In this document: piece by piece, positions 15,249 through 22,801 of the stretch
Layout of the letters: every line of letters starts with the position of its first letter
Numbering within the stretch: position 1 is the first letter of the stretch
Assembly (NCBI GenBank): GCA_030426665.1
Contig: JAUHYD010000001.1
Location: 396,585 to 460,584, forward strand
Direction: 5' to 3'
DNA: 64,000 nucleotides
Origin: Bacteroidia bacterium
Lineage (GTDB): Bacteria > Bacteroidota > Bacteroidia > Chitinophagales > Chitinophagaceae
Program-made: the position numbers and the translations under genes
The notes under the pieces: model-generated
Databases searched by the model: none
What the model saw: the letters and a program-made list of their open reading frames with translations, nothing else
What the model was told of the DNA's origin: nothing

Positions 15249-16466
15249 CTAAATCCAGTCAGTTATCCTCTTTAGGTGTTCTTTTACCTTGTCTGTACCT
15301 ACATGTATGTATATCATGGTTGTTTCTACCTTGCTATGCTGCAGCAACTCCTGAACTACTGGTAGCGGCACTCGCCATACCAGATAAGTAGCAAACGTAT
15401 GCCGGCCTACATGGTTGGTTAGTGTCGTTTGTACACCTGCCATAACCTGTATATCTTTCAGTTGCCGATTTACATATTGGTTGTTGGCATTAGTAGTTTT
15501 CTGTGGTTTCATAGACAGAAATAGAGGCTTATTATCATTGCGCCAATACTTCTTTATCAGTCGCTCTGGGCGGCTCTGCTTGCACTTGTCTCTGAACAGG
15601 TAAGCAAGCGGCAGGCTTACTGTCTTGTTCTCTTTCTCAGAAATCATACGTATTTCCAGCCCCTCATTTGTTTTGTGTATGTGCCCTTTGCTCAGCCGTG
15701 AGGCATCACTAAACCTCAAGCCGGTATAGCACTGCATCAGAAACAGGTCACGTATCACCTCCAGATGGTATTGTGCCGGAGAAAACTGCAGCGCCTCCAG
15801 TTGCTGCAGCTCTGCATCTGTAAGGCTGTACCTGGTAGTTTTTTCGGCAACAATCTTTTTATCGGGGAATGGGTTTTTATTGTGTTCCAGTAGCCCATGC
15901 CTTACAGCCAATCGGGCATATTTTGAGAGAGTTTTAAAATAAAGCTTTCGGGTGCTCGGTATCAATCCCCTGTCTATAAGGTAGTAATCAAACTCATCTA
16001 TCAGCTTATTAGAGAGCTGTACAAATGAGTCATTATGTTTCGCAAACTCCCCAAATGTTGTTATAGCCTTTTTATACTTTACTGCAGTAGCTTCAGACAG
16101 GTTCTTTTGCTTCTCTATCAGAGCCAGTGCAAAAACTGTAAAGCTCTCTCCGGCAGCAGCGTTTTCAATAGCTTGCTTCAGGTCATACACAGAAAACTCC
16201 GGGTTTGTCCGGTTACGCTTATGCTCAATATCCTTACACTGTTCTATAAACTGTATTATCCGGTTATTTAGGTTGTAGCTGTCGTTGTGCTTTACAATCT
16301 GTAACCTAGCACTGTCCCAATAGATAGGTTTCACATAAATACCTGTGCTGAAGTAAACCCGTGCTGCATCTTTAAGAGCTTCGATCTGTACCAGTCCGTT
16401 ACCGTCTTTATTAAGACGCTTTTTGCGATTATAAACAGGGGTATACTTTATTGCCTTTTTACTCAT
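15249..16466 (-). CDS. Tyrosine recombinase (integrase) of the ssrA element
   Basis: The 405-residue protein is a phage-type integrase of the Bacteroidota kind: an N-terminal arm-binding part, a SAM-like core-binding domain (about 105-200) and a catalytic domain. The catalytic residues are visible: R251 (TGLRFSDA), a Lys in the beta hairpin near 277-281, H352-x-x-R355 (NHVGRHTFA), H377 (LLQHSKV) and the nucleophile Y386 (TTMIYIHVG). It faces away from ssrA, its start 187 bp from the att repeat, the usual arrangement for elements that integrate in ssrA or tRNA ends. Tandem 11-bp repeats just upstream of its start may be arm sites. Confidence 0.9.
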   Translation of the reverse strand: MSKKAIKYTPVYNRKKRLNKDGNGLVQIEALKDAARVYFSTGIYVKPIYWDSARLQIVKHNDSYNLNNRIIQFIEQCKDIEHKRNRTNPEFSVYDLKQAIENAAAGESFTVFALALIEKQKNLSEATAVKYKKAITTFGEFAKHNDSFVQLSNKLIDEFDYYLIDRGLIPSTRKLYFKTLSKYARLAVRHGLLEHNKNPFPDKKIVAEKTTRYSLTDAELQQLEALQFSPAQYHLEVIRDLFLMQCYTGLRFSDASRLSKGHIHKTNEGLEIRMISEKENKTVSLPLAYLFRDKCKQSRPERLIKKYWRNDNKPLFLSMKPQKTTNANNQYVNRQLKDIQVMAGVQTTLTNHVGRHTFATYLVWRVPLPVVQELLQHSKVETTMIYIHVGTDKVKEHLKRITDWI

Positions 16467-16542
16467 GCAGCTAAACTAACTGTACTGGCCGGCTACATCA
16501 ATAGAGGGTTAAGTATGTGGTTGCATTGAAAACAATTAAAAA

Positions 16543-16564
16543 ATGGGTATCAGATGGGTATCAG
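16543..16564. repeat. Tandem 11-bp repeats, candidate integrase arm sites
   Basis: ATGGGTATCAG occurs twice without a gap (16543-16553, 16554-16564), between the integrase start and the att repeat. Direct repeats with helical spacing beside att are typical arm-type sites for tyrosine integrases or excisionase. A similar 11-bp-period pair occurs at 45611-45631. Confidence 0.45.
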
Positions 16565-16598
16565 AATTAAGTAAACAACAGTGAACATATAAAAACAT

Positions 16599-16623
16599 AA
16601 AACCCCTGAAAATCAGGGGTTTT
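16599..16623. terminator. Bidirectional hairpin terminator after ssrA, carried by the element
   Basis: AAAACCCCTGA (16599-16609) pairs with TCAGGGGTTTT (16613-16623) around a 3-nt loop. On the minus strand the hairpin is 34 bp after the end of ssrA, so it can terminate tmRNA transcription now that the original terminator has been moved 8.9 kb away. Confidence 0.65.
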
Positions 16624-16652
16624 ACATAAAAAGTAAACGTTAATAAACAACG

Positions 16653-16668
16653 TTTGTGGAGCCGGCGG
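16653..16668. other. attL: right copy of the ssrA-end direct repeat
   Basis: TTTGTGGAGCCGGCGG overlaps the last 12 bases of the tmRNA gene (minus strand) and four bases beyond it. Integration here keeps ssrA intact. See the matching site at 7735-7750. Confidence 0.8.
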
Positions 16669-17021
16669 GAGTCGAACCCGCGTCCAAACATTCGCCCAAT
16701 AAGCTTTCTACATGTGTATTTCTGCATTGGATTTCAGGATTCGGCCGGGGCAGAACAAACCTACCGTTTCCCAATCTGCTTTAGTTTTCATCCGGTACAC
16801 ACAGCAGGCACCAGCCTATCCCGTTATTGTTCGATTCGGCGGCGGGGACGACAACAGGCGGCCTTCCCGGCGGCTATAAAGGTTGTCTAATCTCTGATTA
16901 GGCAGCCATGGCGTAAGAATATTCGCCTTATAGATTTTGAGCATTCAGATTTCCGTGCTAATTACACAACGCACGACATGCTTACATACCCTGCTAAATG
17001 CTGTCAAAACCGGTCGGCCCC
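16657..17021 (-). ncRNA. ssrA: Transfer-messenger RNA (tmRNA)
   Basis: The 365-nt minus-strand RNA starts GGGGCCGACCGG and ends GGTTCGACTCCCGCCGGCTCCA-like sequence (T-loop GGTTCGACTCC). The first seven bases pair with CGGCTCC at the 3' end (one G-U pair), giving the tRNA-like acceptor stem with an A discriminator; CCA is not encoded. The mRNA-like part contains a frame GGC GAA TAT TCT TAC GCC ATG GCT GCC TAA, which gives the tag GEYSYAMAA, very close to other Bacteroidota tags. tmRNA rescues stalled ribosomes and marks the broken protein for proteolysis. Its 3' end serves as integration site for the neighbouring element. Confidence 0.95.
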
Positions 17022-17109
17022 GGCTTCTCTTTCCCGGTAAGCGTCGGTAGTAATTCAGAACTGACACTGCAGTTATTCGTTAAACCTATACTTACCTCTA
17101 GCGAGCATG

Positions 17110-17117
17110 CAAAGGTA
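17110..17117 (-). promoter_or_regulatory. -7-type box upstream of ssrA
   Basis: On the minus strand TACCTTTG followed by CA fits the Bacteroidota -7 consensus, about 90 bp before the mature 5' end. That would give a precursor with a leader to be processed. No clear -33 TTTG is seen. Confidence 0.35.
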
Positions 17118-17287
17118 CGACTTTTCTGATGCTAATAGTTGTTAAAAACTTGTCGCTAAGTTCCTCAATTACCGTATCTGACTGATTAAAAGAGCAATTA
17201 CATATACAATCAAAATCAACTGTTAACAACTTGTGTATTTTTACATTGTCATAACACAGCACCGCAATAAGCGACGTGTATTTTCGT

Positions 17288-17295
17288 TAACTTTG
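17288..17295 (+). promoter_or_regulatory. -7-type box before the TPR gene
   Basis: TAACTTTG fits TAnnTTTG, 18 bp upstream of the ATG at 17314, which implies a very short leader. No convincing -33 element is seen. Confidence 0.35.
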
Positions 17296-17313
17296 GTATA
17301 AACCACTAAGCTT

Positions 17314-18744
17314 ATGTTTGACGACGAATATAACGACGATGAGTGGGGCTCAATAGAAGACACCCTGCATAGGTACGAACAGGTGAAGAACGGGGAAGCG
17401 GCATCAATTCTTGACGAAGAAGAGTTTGAAAGGGTGATAGAATATTATTTCCAGAACAGCAATGAAGAGCAAGCAACGCTTGCCTGCGAAATTGCCAGTA
17501 CATACTATCCTTTTTCCAGTTCTATATTACTCCTCAAGGCAGAGATACTTACTCAGGCCCAAAAGTACGGACAGGCGCTATATGCGCTTGACGAACTGGA
17601 GCAGTACGACATCAACAACCTTGATGCGGTACTGTTGCGCTCAGATATACTGATGGCACAATTCCGACCCGATAAGGCCGCACAATGGCTGGAGGAACAG
17701 TCTGACGCTTTTGCGGGCAAACAGAAGCTGGAACTACTGCTGGAACTATCTGATGTATATGACGAAAGTGAGGACTTTGATGCTGTATTCAATACGCTGA
17801 AAAAGGTCATCAAGATAGACAGACGCAGCGAAGAGGCATTGCAAAAAATATGCTTCTGGGCAGAATTTACCGGAAGGCTGGACGAAAGTGTAGACATTCA
17901 TACCAAACTCACAGATGAAGACCCCTACAATGCATTGGCATGGTTCAATCTGGGTGCAGCCTATCAGGGACTGAAGCACTACGAAAAAAGCATTGATGCC
18001 TACGAGTATTGCGTGGCTATCGATGAAAAGTTTGAATTTGCCTATCGCAACATGGCAGATGCCTATATGCGGTTACGACAGTACGACAAGGCATTAGAAG
18101 TATTAGAAAAACACATAGAAATAGGTAAGCCGGAAGACGTGATATTTGAAGCTATGGGCTACTGCTGGGAAAAGCGTAAAGACTTTGCCCGTGCACGTGA
18201 GTTCTACCGCCGGGCGTCGCACCTCAATCCGCAGGACGATGGCATCTTCTATAAAATAGGAGAAACCTACACGCGCGAAAAACAATGGGAGAAAGCTATA
18301 AAGTCATTCTCTGTAGCGCTGCACCTGGACAAAGAAAACGCCTCCTACTGCATGGCGATCGGCAACTGCCTGATGGAGTTGGACGTAAAGAGCGAAGCAC
18401 TCGTATGCTACCTGAATGCGGTACGGCTGAAACCAGATAATAAGACCACATGGATATCGCTCGTGCGTGGTCTTTGTATAGCAGGCTACTATGATGAGGT
18501 AGCGGTACAGGTGGCCGTTGCTGTTGAGCACTGCGGAGAAAAGGGCGAGTTCTTCTACTGCTATGCTGCTGCACTGCTTGAAATGGGTAAGGCTAAAGAG
18601 GCACTACTGCAATTAGAAAAAGCATTGCGCCTTGCACCAAGAAAATTAAAACTGTTTACAGACCTCAATCCTGAGTACCTGATGCGAGCATCGGTATCGG
18701 AACTGATAAGCAGATATAAGAAAAATAGAAGGCAATCAAAGTAA
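17314..18744 (+). CDS. Tetratricopeptide-repeat protein
   Basis: The 476-residue protein is built of TPR helix pairs from about residue 35 to 440. Clear units include NALAWFNLGAAYQGLKHYEKSIDAYEYCVAID, EFAYRNMADAYMRLRQYDKALEVLEKHI, DGIFYKIGETYTREKQWEKAIKSFSVAL and EFFYCYAAALLEMGKAKEALLQLEKALRLAP. The N-terminal 30 residues are very acidic (MFDDEYNDDEWGSIEDT) and the C-terminus basic (YKKNRRQSK). There is no signal peptide, so it acts in the cytoplasm, probably as a protein-protein adaptor. The gene is divergent from ssrA and ends at a strong hairpin. Proteins of this type are common in Bacteroidota cores, but the partner is not known to me. Confidence 0.85.
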   Translation: MFDDEYNDDEWGSIEDTLHRYEQVKNGEAASILDEEEFERVIEYYFQNSNEEQATLACEIASTYYPFSSSILLLKAEILTQAQKYGQALYALDELEQYDINNLDAVLLRSDILMAQFRPDKAAQWLEEQSDAFAGKQKLELLLELSDVYDESEDFDAVFNTLKKVIKIDRRSEEALQKICFWAEFTGRLDESVDIHTKLTDEDPYNALAWFNLGAAYQGLKHYEKSIDAYEYCVAIDEKFEFAYRNMADAYMRLRQYDKALEVLEKHIEIGKPEDVIFEAMGYCWEKRKDFARAREFYRRASHLNPQDDGIFYKIGETYTREKQWEKAIKSFSVALHLDKENASYCMAIGNCLMELDVKSEALVCYLNAVRLKPDNKTTWISLVRGLCIAGYYDEVAVQVAVAVEHCGEKGEFFYCYAAALLEMGKAKEALLQLEKALRLAPRKLKLFTDLNPEYLMRASVSELISRYKKNRRQSK

Positions 18745-18781
18745 TCGATTAACGATAATTGCTGAAAATACATAAAATTCG

Positions 18782-18813
18782 AAACCCCTTCCAGGCAAGC
18801 CCGGAAGGGGTTT
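18782..18813. terminator. Bidirectional terminator between convergent genes
   Basis: AAACCCCTTCC (18782-18792) pairs perfectly with GGAAGGGGTTT (18803-18813) and is followed by TTTTG on the plus strand. It lies between the TPR gene and the convergent small membrane gene. Confidence 0.75.
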
Positions 18814-18828
18814 TGAATATCATACCAT

Positions 18829-19071
18829 TTATCTTTTCAGTGCAAATATCCTGAACATTAATGTTGAACACCCGCCACTCCCCCTGACTCGCTCTGCAAA
18901 GTATATGCCCAACCCGACACCTGTAAGCAACAAAACGCCACCACCTGCAATACCCCAGTTACCGGGGAAGTTGTGATACACAACATACCCTGCAAACCCA
19001 AGTATAGCAGCAGGGCACAAAAACAACTGCACCCAACACAATCCCTCCACAAGATATCTGAGTAGCTTCAT
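18829..19071 (-). CDS. Small two-TM membrane protein
   Basis: The 80-residue protein has two hydrophobic segments (CWVQLFLCPAAILGFAGYVVY and GIAGGGVLLLTGVGLGIYFA) joined by a short loop with NFPGNW, and a basic C-terminus. It is probably an inner-membrane protein. No family is recognised. It lies 19 bp after the NHL-repeat gene on the same strand and could be co-transcribed with it. A second frame on the same strand over the same bases is less likely because this frame keeps both helices. Confidence 0.55.
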   Translation of the reverse strand: MKLLRYLVEGLCWVQLFLCPAAILGFAGYVVYHNFPGNWGIAGGGVLLLTGVGLGIYFAERVRGSGGCSTLMFRIFALKR

Positions 19072-19090
19072 ATTATGTCAAAACAATACT

Positions 19091-20467
19091 TCAATTTACG
19101 ACTACCTTCTTTTGAATTTGCTTATCGTCAACAGATGCAACCAAGAAGTACAAACCGGCCGGCAAATCAAGCTTTAGCTCGTTTTCTACATTAGCTTCAA
19201 TTGACCTCTCCACAACTACATCCCCCAAAACGTTTTTCAGAATAATTCGAACTTTGCCGTGAGTTTGCGCTAATACCCTAATACGAATATTACCACTGCA
19301 TGGATTAGGCTTACATTCCATTGCACACTTCGTCCCGTTTGTTTCCAACGCCCTGAGACTAATGACAGGGTCAGTTACCTTTCGTACCCTATAGCTTAAT
19401 CCATCGTCAGCAATATACAGACTACCGTCTTTATCAAGCGCAAGTCCTTCCGGAAAAGGGATAGCAATATCGTATGCAATGCCTTCTGAAGGTCCGCCGC
19501 CGGCAGAAAAACCTGTACCAGCAATTGTCCGGAGCATACCGTTCGGTAATATACACCGCACGCGATGGTTGGAGCCATCAGAAAAATACAATGTACCGTT
19601 ATCGGCACGTGCCAAACCATAAGGATGATCAATTTTGTTTCCGAAAGCCATGTTACCGTTTTCCGTAAACCCGGCTTCTCCGGTTCCGGCTATAGTTGTA
19701 ATCACACCGGAAGTTGTCACTTTACACAAACGGTTGTTTTGCCTGTCAGAAAAATAAATACTGCCCGCATAATCTACCGCAAGCCCACAAACTTCAAAAA
19801 GGCGAGCATCAGTTGCGGGACCGCCCTCTACCAAATCAGAGCCATAAAGAATACTCCCGGCAACGGTTGTAATAATGCCATCCTTATCTATTTTTCTTAC
19901 TGCATTCGTTGTCCCGATAAAGATATTACCGCTGTGGTCGGTCGTCACAGAATAAATTCTGCTGCACCCTGCTACACTCGCCGGACCACCATCACCACCA
20001 CTACCACCCCCAGCAACAATAGATATCCTACCATATCGATCTACCTTTCGCAATTTGTTGTAATCGCTGAATAGCACACTACCTGTGTCGTCAACAGCAA
20101 CAGAGAGCGTACCAGCTAAGCTTGTTTTTTCAGGTGGTAGTGTATCTCCCGGGTAAACACTGTCGCACCCGGCAAATGTTGTAATAATCCCGTGCACGTC
20201 TACCTTCCTGATGCGCCTGTTCCAATAATCAGCAATATAAACGTTACCCGAACTATCAACCGCGACACCAACCGGACTCTTTAACTCTGCATCTGTCGCA
20301 GGGCCGCCATCACCAGTGCAAGTCATCGTTCTATTGTCTCCATTTCCGGCAATAGTCGTAAGGTATTGCCCATACATATCGCTATTAGCGATTAACGAGA
20401 GAAAGCAAACAATAATAGCCACGACACCCTGTCCGACAGTAAATGTGGGGTTACATTTTAAGTTCAT
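19091..20467 (-). CDS. Secreted NHL-repeat protein with T9SS sorting domain
   Basis: The 458-residue protein has an N-terminal signal region (QGVVAIIVCFLSLIANSDMYGQ). Five or more NHL/beta-propeller units follow, each with GPATDAxLxxPxGVAVDxxGNxYIADxxNxRIRKV-like sequence and the linking phrase ITTVAG. The last 80 residues (…CKPNPCSGNIRIRV … GDVVVERSI … LPAGLYFLVASVDDKQIQKKVVV) form a Por secretion-system (type IX) C-terminal sorting domain of type A. The protein is therefore exported through the outer membrane and attached to the surface or released. NHL propellers bind proteins or sugars; the ligand is unknown. Confidence 0.85.
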   Translation of the reverse strand: MNLKCNPTFTVGQGVVAIIVCFLSLIANSDMYGQYLTTIAGNGDNRTMTCTGDGGPATDAELKSPVGVAVDSSGNVYIADYWNRRIRKVDVHGIITTFAGCDSVYPGDTLPPEKTSLAGTLSVAVDDTGSVLFSDYNKLRKVDRYGRISIVAGGGSGGDGGPASVAGCSRIYSVTTDHSGNIFIGTTNAVRKIDKDGIITTVAGSILYGSDLVEGGPATDARLFEVCGLAVDYAGSIYFSDRQNNRLCKVTTSGVITTIAGTGEAGFTENGNMAFGNKIDHPYGLARADNGTLYFSDGSNHRVRCILPNGMLRTIAGTGFSAGGGPSEGIAYDIAIPFPEGLALDKDGSLYIADDGLSYRVRKVTDPVISLRALETNGTKCAMECKPNPCSGNIRIRVLAQTHGKVRIILKNVLGDVVVERSIEANVENELKLDLPAGLYFLVASVDDKQIQKKVVVN

Positions 20468-20599
20468 AAGGTCTCTATTTCCTGAGAAAATAATCCACTA
20501 CTATATTATAGACGCATTATGCCTCAAAAAACTTGGGTATACTCATGCGCTGCATGCACATAAATATACCCAATTCCCAATTAACTAATTCCCAATTCC

Positions 20600-22657
20600 C
20601 TATTCCTCCTGATCTCTCATTTTCACCATAGTGAGGATGGTTGCTATGGCTACAGTCTCGCCGGTTTCATCATATACATCTACGAGCCATTTTACAATTC
20701 CCTTCTTCACATCTTCGGGTGAGCGTTTCTCCTGTGCGGTTCTTTCTTTTACCGTCAGACGAACACCGATTGTCATGCCGGGATAAACAGGCTTGGTAAA
20801 TCGCGCTTCATCAATACCATAATTAAGCAGTACCGGTCCTTTCTTAGCATCTACAAACAGTCCTGCAGCCTTCGACAGTATAAAGTAACCATGCGCTACA
20901 CGCCCCTCAAATATCGTCCCTTCCAGAGATGTCGCATCCATGTGCGCATAGAAGTTATCGCCGCTTACGTTGGCAAAGTTGGTGATATCTGCCTCTGTCA
21001 CCGTATGTTTTGCAGTAACCAGCGTTTCACCGATTTGCAGATCCTCAAAGTATTTTTTAAACGGATGAATATCTGTTTCCAGTTGCTTACCACCCTGCTG
21101 GTAAACGTTTGTTATCTTGCTTATGGTTGTCGGCGAACCTTGTATAGCCGTCCGCTGCAAATAGTGCATTACGCCACGCTTACCGCCCATTTCTTCGCCA
21201 CCACCGGCCCTGCCGGGACCGCCATGTACCAGCAAAGGCATCGGAGAGCCATGTCCGGTACTTTCCTTAGCACAATCAGCATTGAGCACCAATATACGAC
21301 CGTGCATACTGGCCGCGCCTAATACTACTTCTTTGGCGAGGTCATCATCCTGTGTAACAATAGAGCACACAAGTGACCCCTTGCCCATTTTTGCCAGCGT
21401 TATAGCCTCATCTATATCATTGTAAGGGATGATAGTAGATACAGGCCCAAACGCCTCTACTTCATGACAATCTGTATTGGTAAAGGGGGCTGTATTCAGG
21501 AATACCAACGGCGGAAGGAAGGCGCCCTTTTCTTTGTCGGCACCCATCACTTCAAAGTGTTCCATATCTCCAATCACTACACTTTGCGACTTCGACAGTT
21601 GCTGTACTTTTTCGCGCACTTCATTACGCTGAGAGATGCCCGCCAATGGCCCCATACGCACTTCTTTAATTGATGGGTCACCTATTGTTGTTTTTTGCAA
21701 ACGCGCACCCAATGCTATCTGCACATCTTCTACTCTGTCGGTAGGTACAATCACCCGGCGTATGGCGGTACACTTCTGCCCTGCCTTAGTAGTCATTTCC
21801 CGAACAACCTCTTTAATAAAAATGTCAAACTCCGGCATACCCGGTTGCACGTCAGTACCTAAAATACAGCAGTTCAGCGAATCTGCCTCCATATTAAAAG
21901 GCACCGACTCAGATAGTATCCGGGGGTGCGCTTTCAGCATACGGCCGGTGCTTGCAGAACCGGTAAACGTCACTACATCCTGTGTTTCTATGCTGTCAAG
22001 TATTCCTCTTGCAGAACCGCATATCAGCTGCAGCGACCCCTCCGGTAGAATGCCCGACTTAATAATTTCTCTGAATACAGCTTCTGTCAGATAAGAGGTA
22101 AGTGTTGCGGGTTTAACTATTGCCGGCACGCCTGCCAACAGGTTTACCGCCACCTTCTCCAGCATACCCCAAACAGGGAAGTTGAAGGCATTGATATGTA
22201 TTGCCACACCCTCTCTTGGCACCATAATGTGATGCCCGATAAAAGTATTGTTCTTAGAAAGCTTTGCAGCGTCGCCATCTACATAATACCGCTCATCCGG
22301 AAACTGCCTGCGGAGGCTTGCATAGGCAAACAGATTGCCAATGCCTCCTTCAATATCTACCCATGAATCTGTTCTGGTAGCACCAGTATAGGAACTGATT
22401 GTATAAAAGTCTTCCTTTTTATCCATCAGGTAAAGGGCAAGGGCTTTCAACATTCTGCCTCTTTCCTGAAAGGTGAGTTTACGCAAAGCAGGACCACCGG
22501 CTTTACGCGCATAATCCATCATAGCACCAAAATCCAGTCCGGCACTACCGGCTGTATAAACGGCTTCGCCGGTTATTGCGTTAAACAATGGTTCTCCTTC
22601 GTTATTTGCTCCTACCCATTTCCCTTCGGCGTAGTTCTCAAGTTTTTGTAATGACAT
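20600..22657 (-). CDS. paaZ: PaaZ: oxepin-CoA hydrolase / aldehyde dehydrogenase
   Basis: The 685-residue protein has the two-domain layout of PaaZ, the ring-opening enzyme of the aerobic phenylacetate (phenylacetyl-CoA) pathway. Residues 1 to about 520 form an aldehyde dehydrogenase with NFPVWGML, VKPATLTSYL, TFTGSASTGR, the general base E257 (NMEADS) and the nucleophile C296 (GQKCTAIRR). Residues from about 535 form a MaoC-like hotdog hydratase with SGDNFYAHMD and FEGRVAHGYF, where Asp and His act in oxepin-CoA hydrolysis. Both active sites look intact. No other paa gene is in this window, so the rest of the pathway must be elsewhere, or this enzyme serves another CoA-linked route. Confidence 0.9.
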   Translation of the reverse strand: MSLQKLENYAEGKWVGANNEGEPLFNAITGEAVYTAGSAGLDFGAMMDYARKAGGPALRKLTFQERGRMLKALALYLMDKKEDFYTISSYTGATRTDSWVDIEGGIGNLFAYASLRRQFPDERYYVDGDAAKLSKNNTFIGHHIMVPREGVAIHINAFNFPVWGMLEKVAVNLLAGVPAIVKPATLTSYLTEAVFREIIKSGILPEGSLQLICGSARGILDSIETQDVVTFTGSASTGRMLKAHPRILSESVPFNMEADSLNCCILGTDVQPGMPEFDIFIKEVVREMTTKAGQKCTAIRRVIVPTDRVEDVQIALGARLQKTTIGDPSIKEVRMGPLAGISQRNEVREKVQQLSKSQSVVIGDMEHFEVMGADKEKGAFLPPLVFLNTAPFTNTDCHEVEAFGPVSTIIPYNDIDEAITLAKMGKGSLVCSIVTQDDDLAKEVVLGAASMHGRILVLNADCAKESTGHGSPMPLLVHGGPGRAGGGEEMGGKRGVMHYLQRTAIQGSPTTISKITNVYQQGGKQLETDIHPFKKYFEDLQIGETLVTAKHTVTEADITNFANVSGDNFYAHMDATSLEGTIFEGRVAHGYFILSKAAGLFVDAKKGPVLLNYGIDEARFTKPVYPGMTIGVRLTVKERTAQEKRSPEDVKKGIVKWLVDVYDETGETVAIATILTMVKMRDQEE

Positions 22658-22744
22658 ATTTATTCAGCTTTTCTTATGCGTAAAGTTAACTCAAAAAATG
22701 GTGCAGATAAAGACAGGCGCAGTTACATACATACTAACGTTAAA

Positions 22745-22775
22745 AAAGGCTGTCTCTTGATTCGAGACAGCCTTT
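22745..22775 (-). terminator. Terminator of the type B T9SS protein gene
   Basis: On the minus strand AAAGGCTGTCTC (22775-22764) pairs with GAGACAGCCTTT (22756-22745), and the second arm runs into TTTTTTA. It lies 27 bp after the stop at 22802. Confidence 0.8.
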
Positions 22776-22801
22776 ATACTAACCAAAAAAATCAGCTTTA
22801 T

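Larger units (their letters stand above)
7735..16668. mobile_element. Integrated element in ssrA, satellite-like (about 8.9 kb)
   Basis: The ends are the 16-bp direct repeats at 7735-7750 and 16653-16668. Inside, from the ssrA end: tyrosine integrase, XRE-type repressor on the opposite strand, excisionase-like HTH, small regulators, a primase-helicase, a cluster of iterons after the helicase gene, then small cargo genes. No capsid, terminase, relaxase or secretion genes are visible. The order integrase - divergent regulators - primase/replication - origin - cargo is that of phage-inducible chromosomal islands, though an integrative element that needs a helper for conjugation remains possible. 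Confidence 0.75.
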
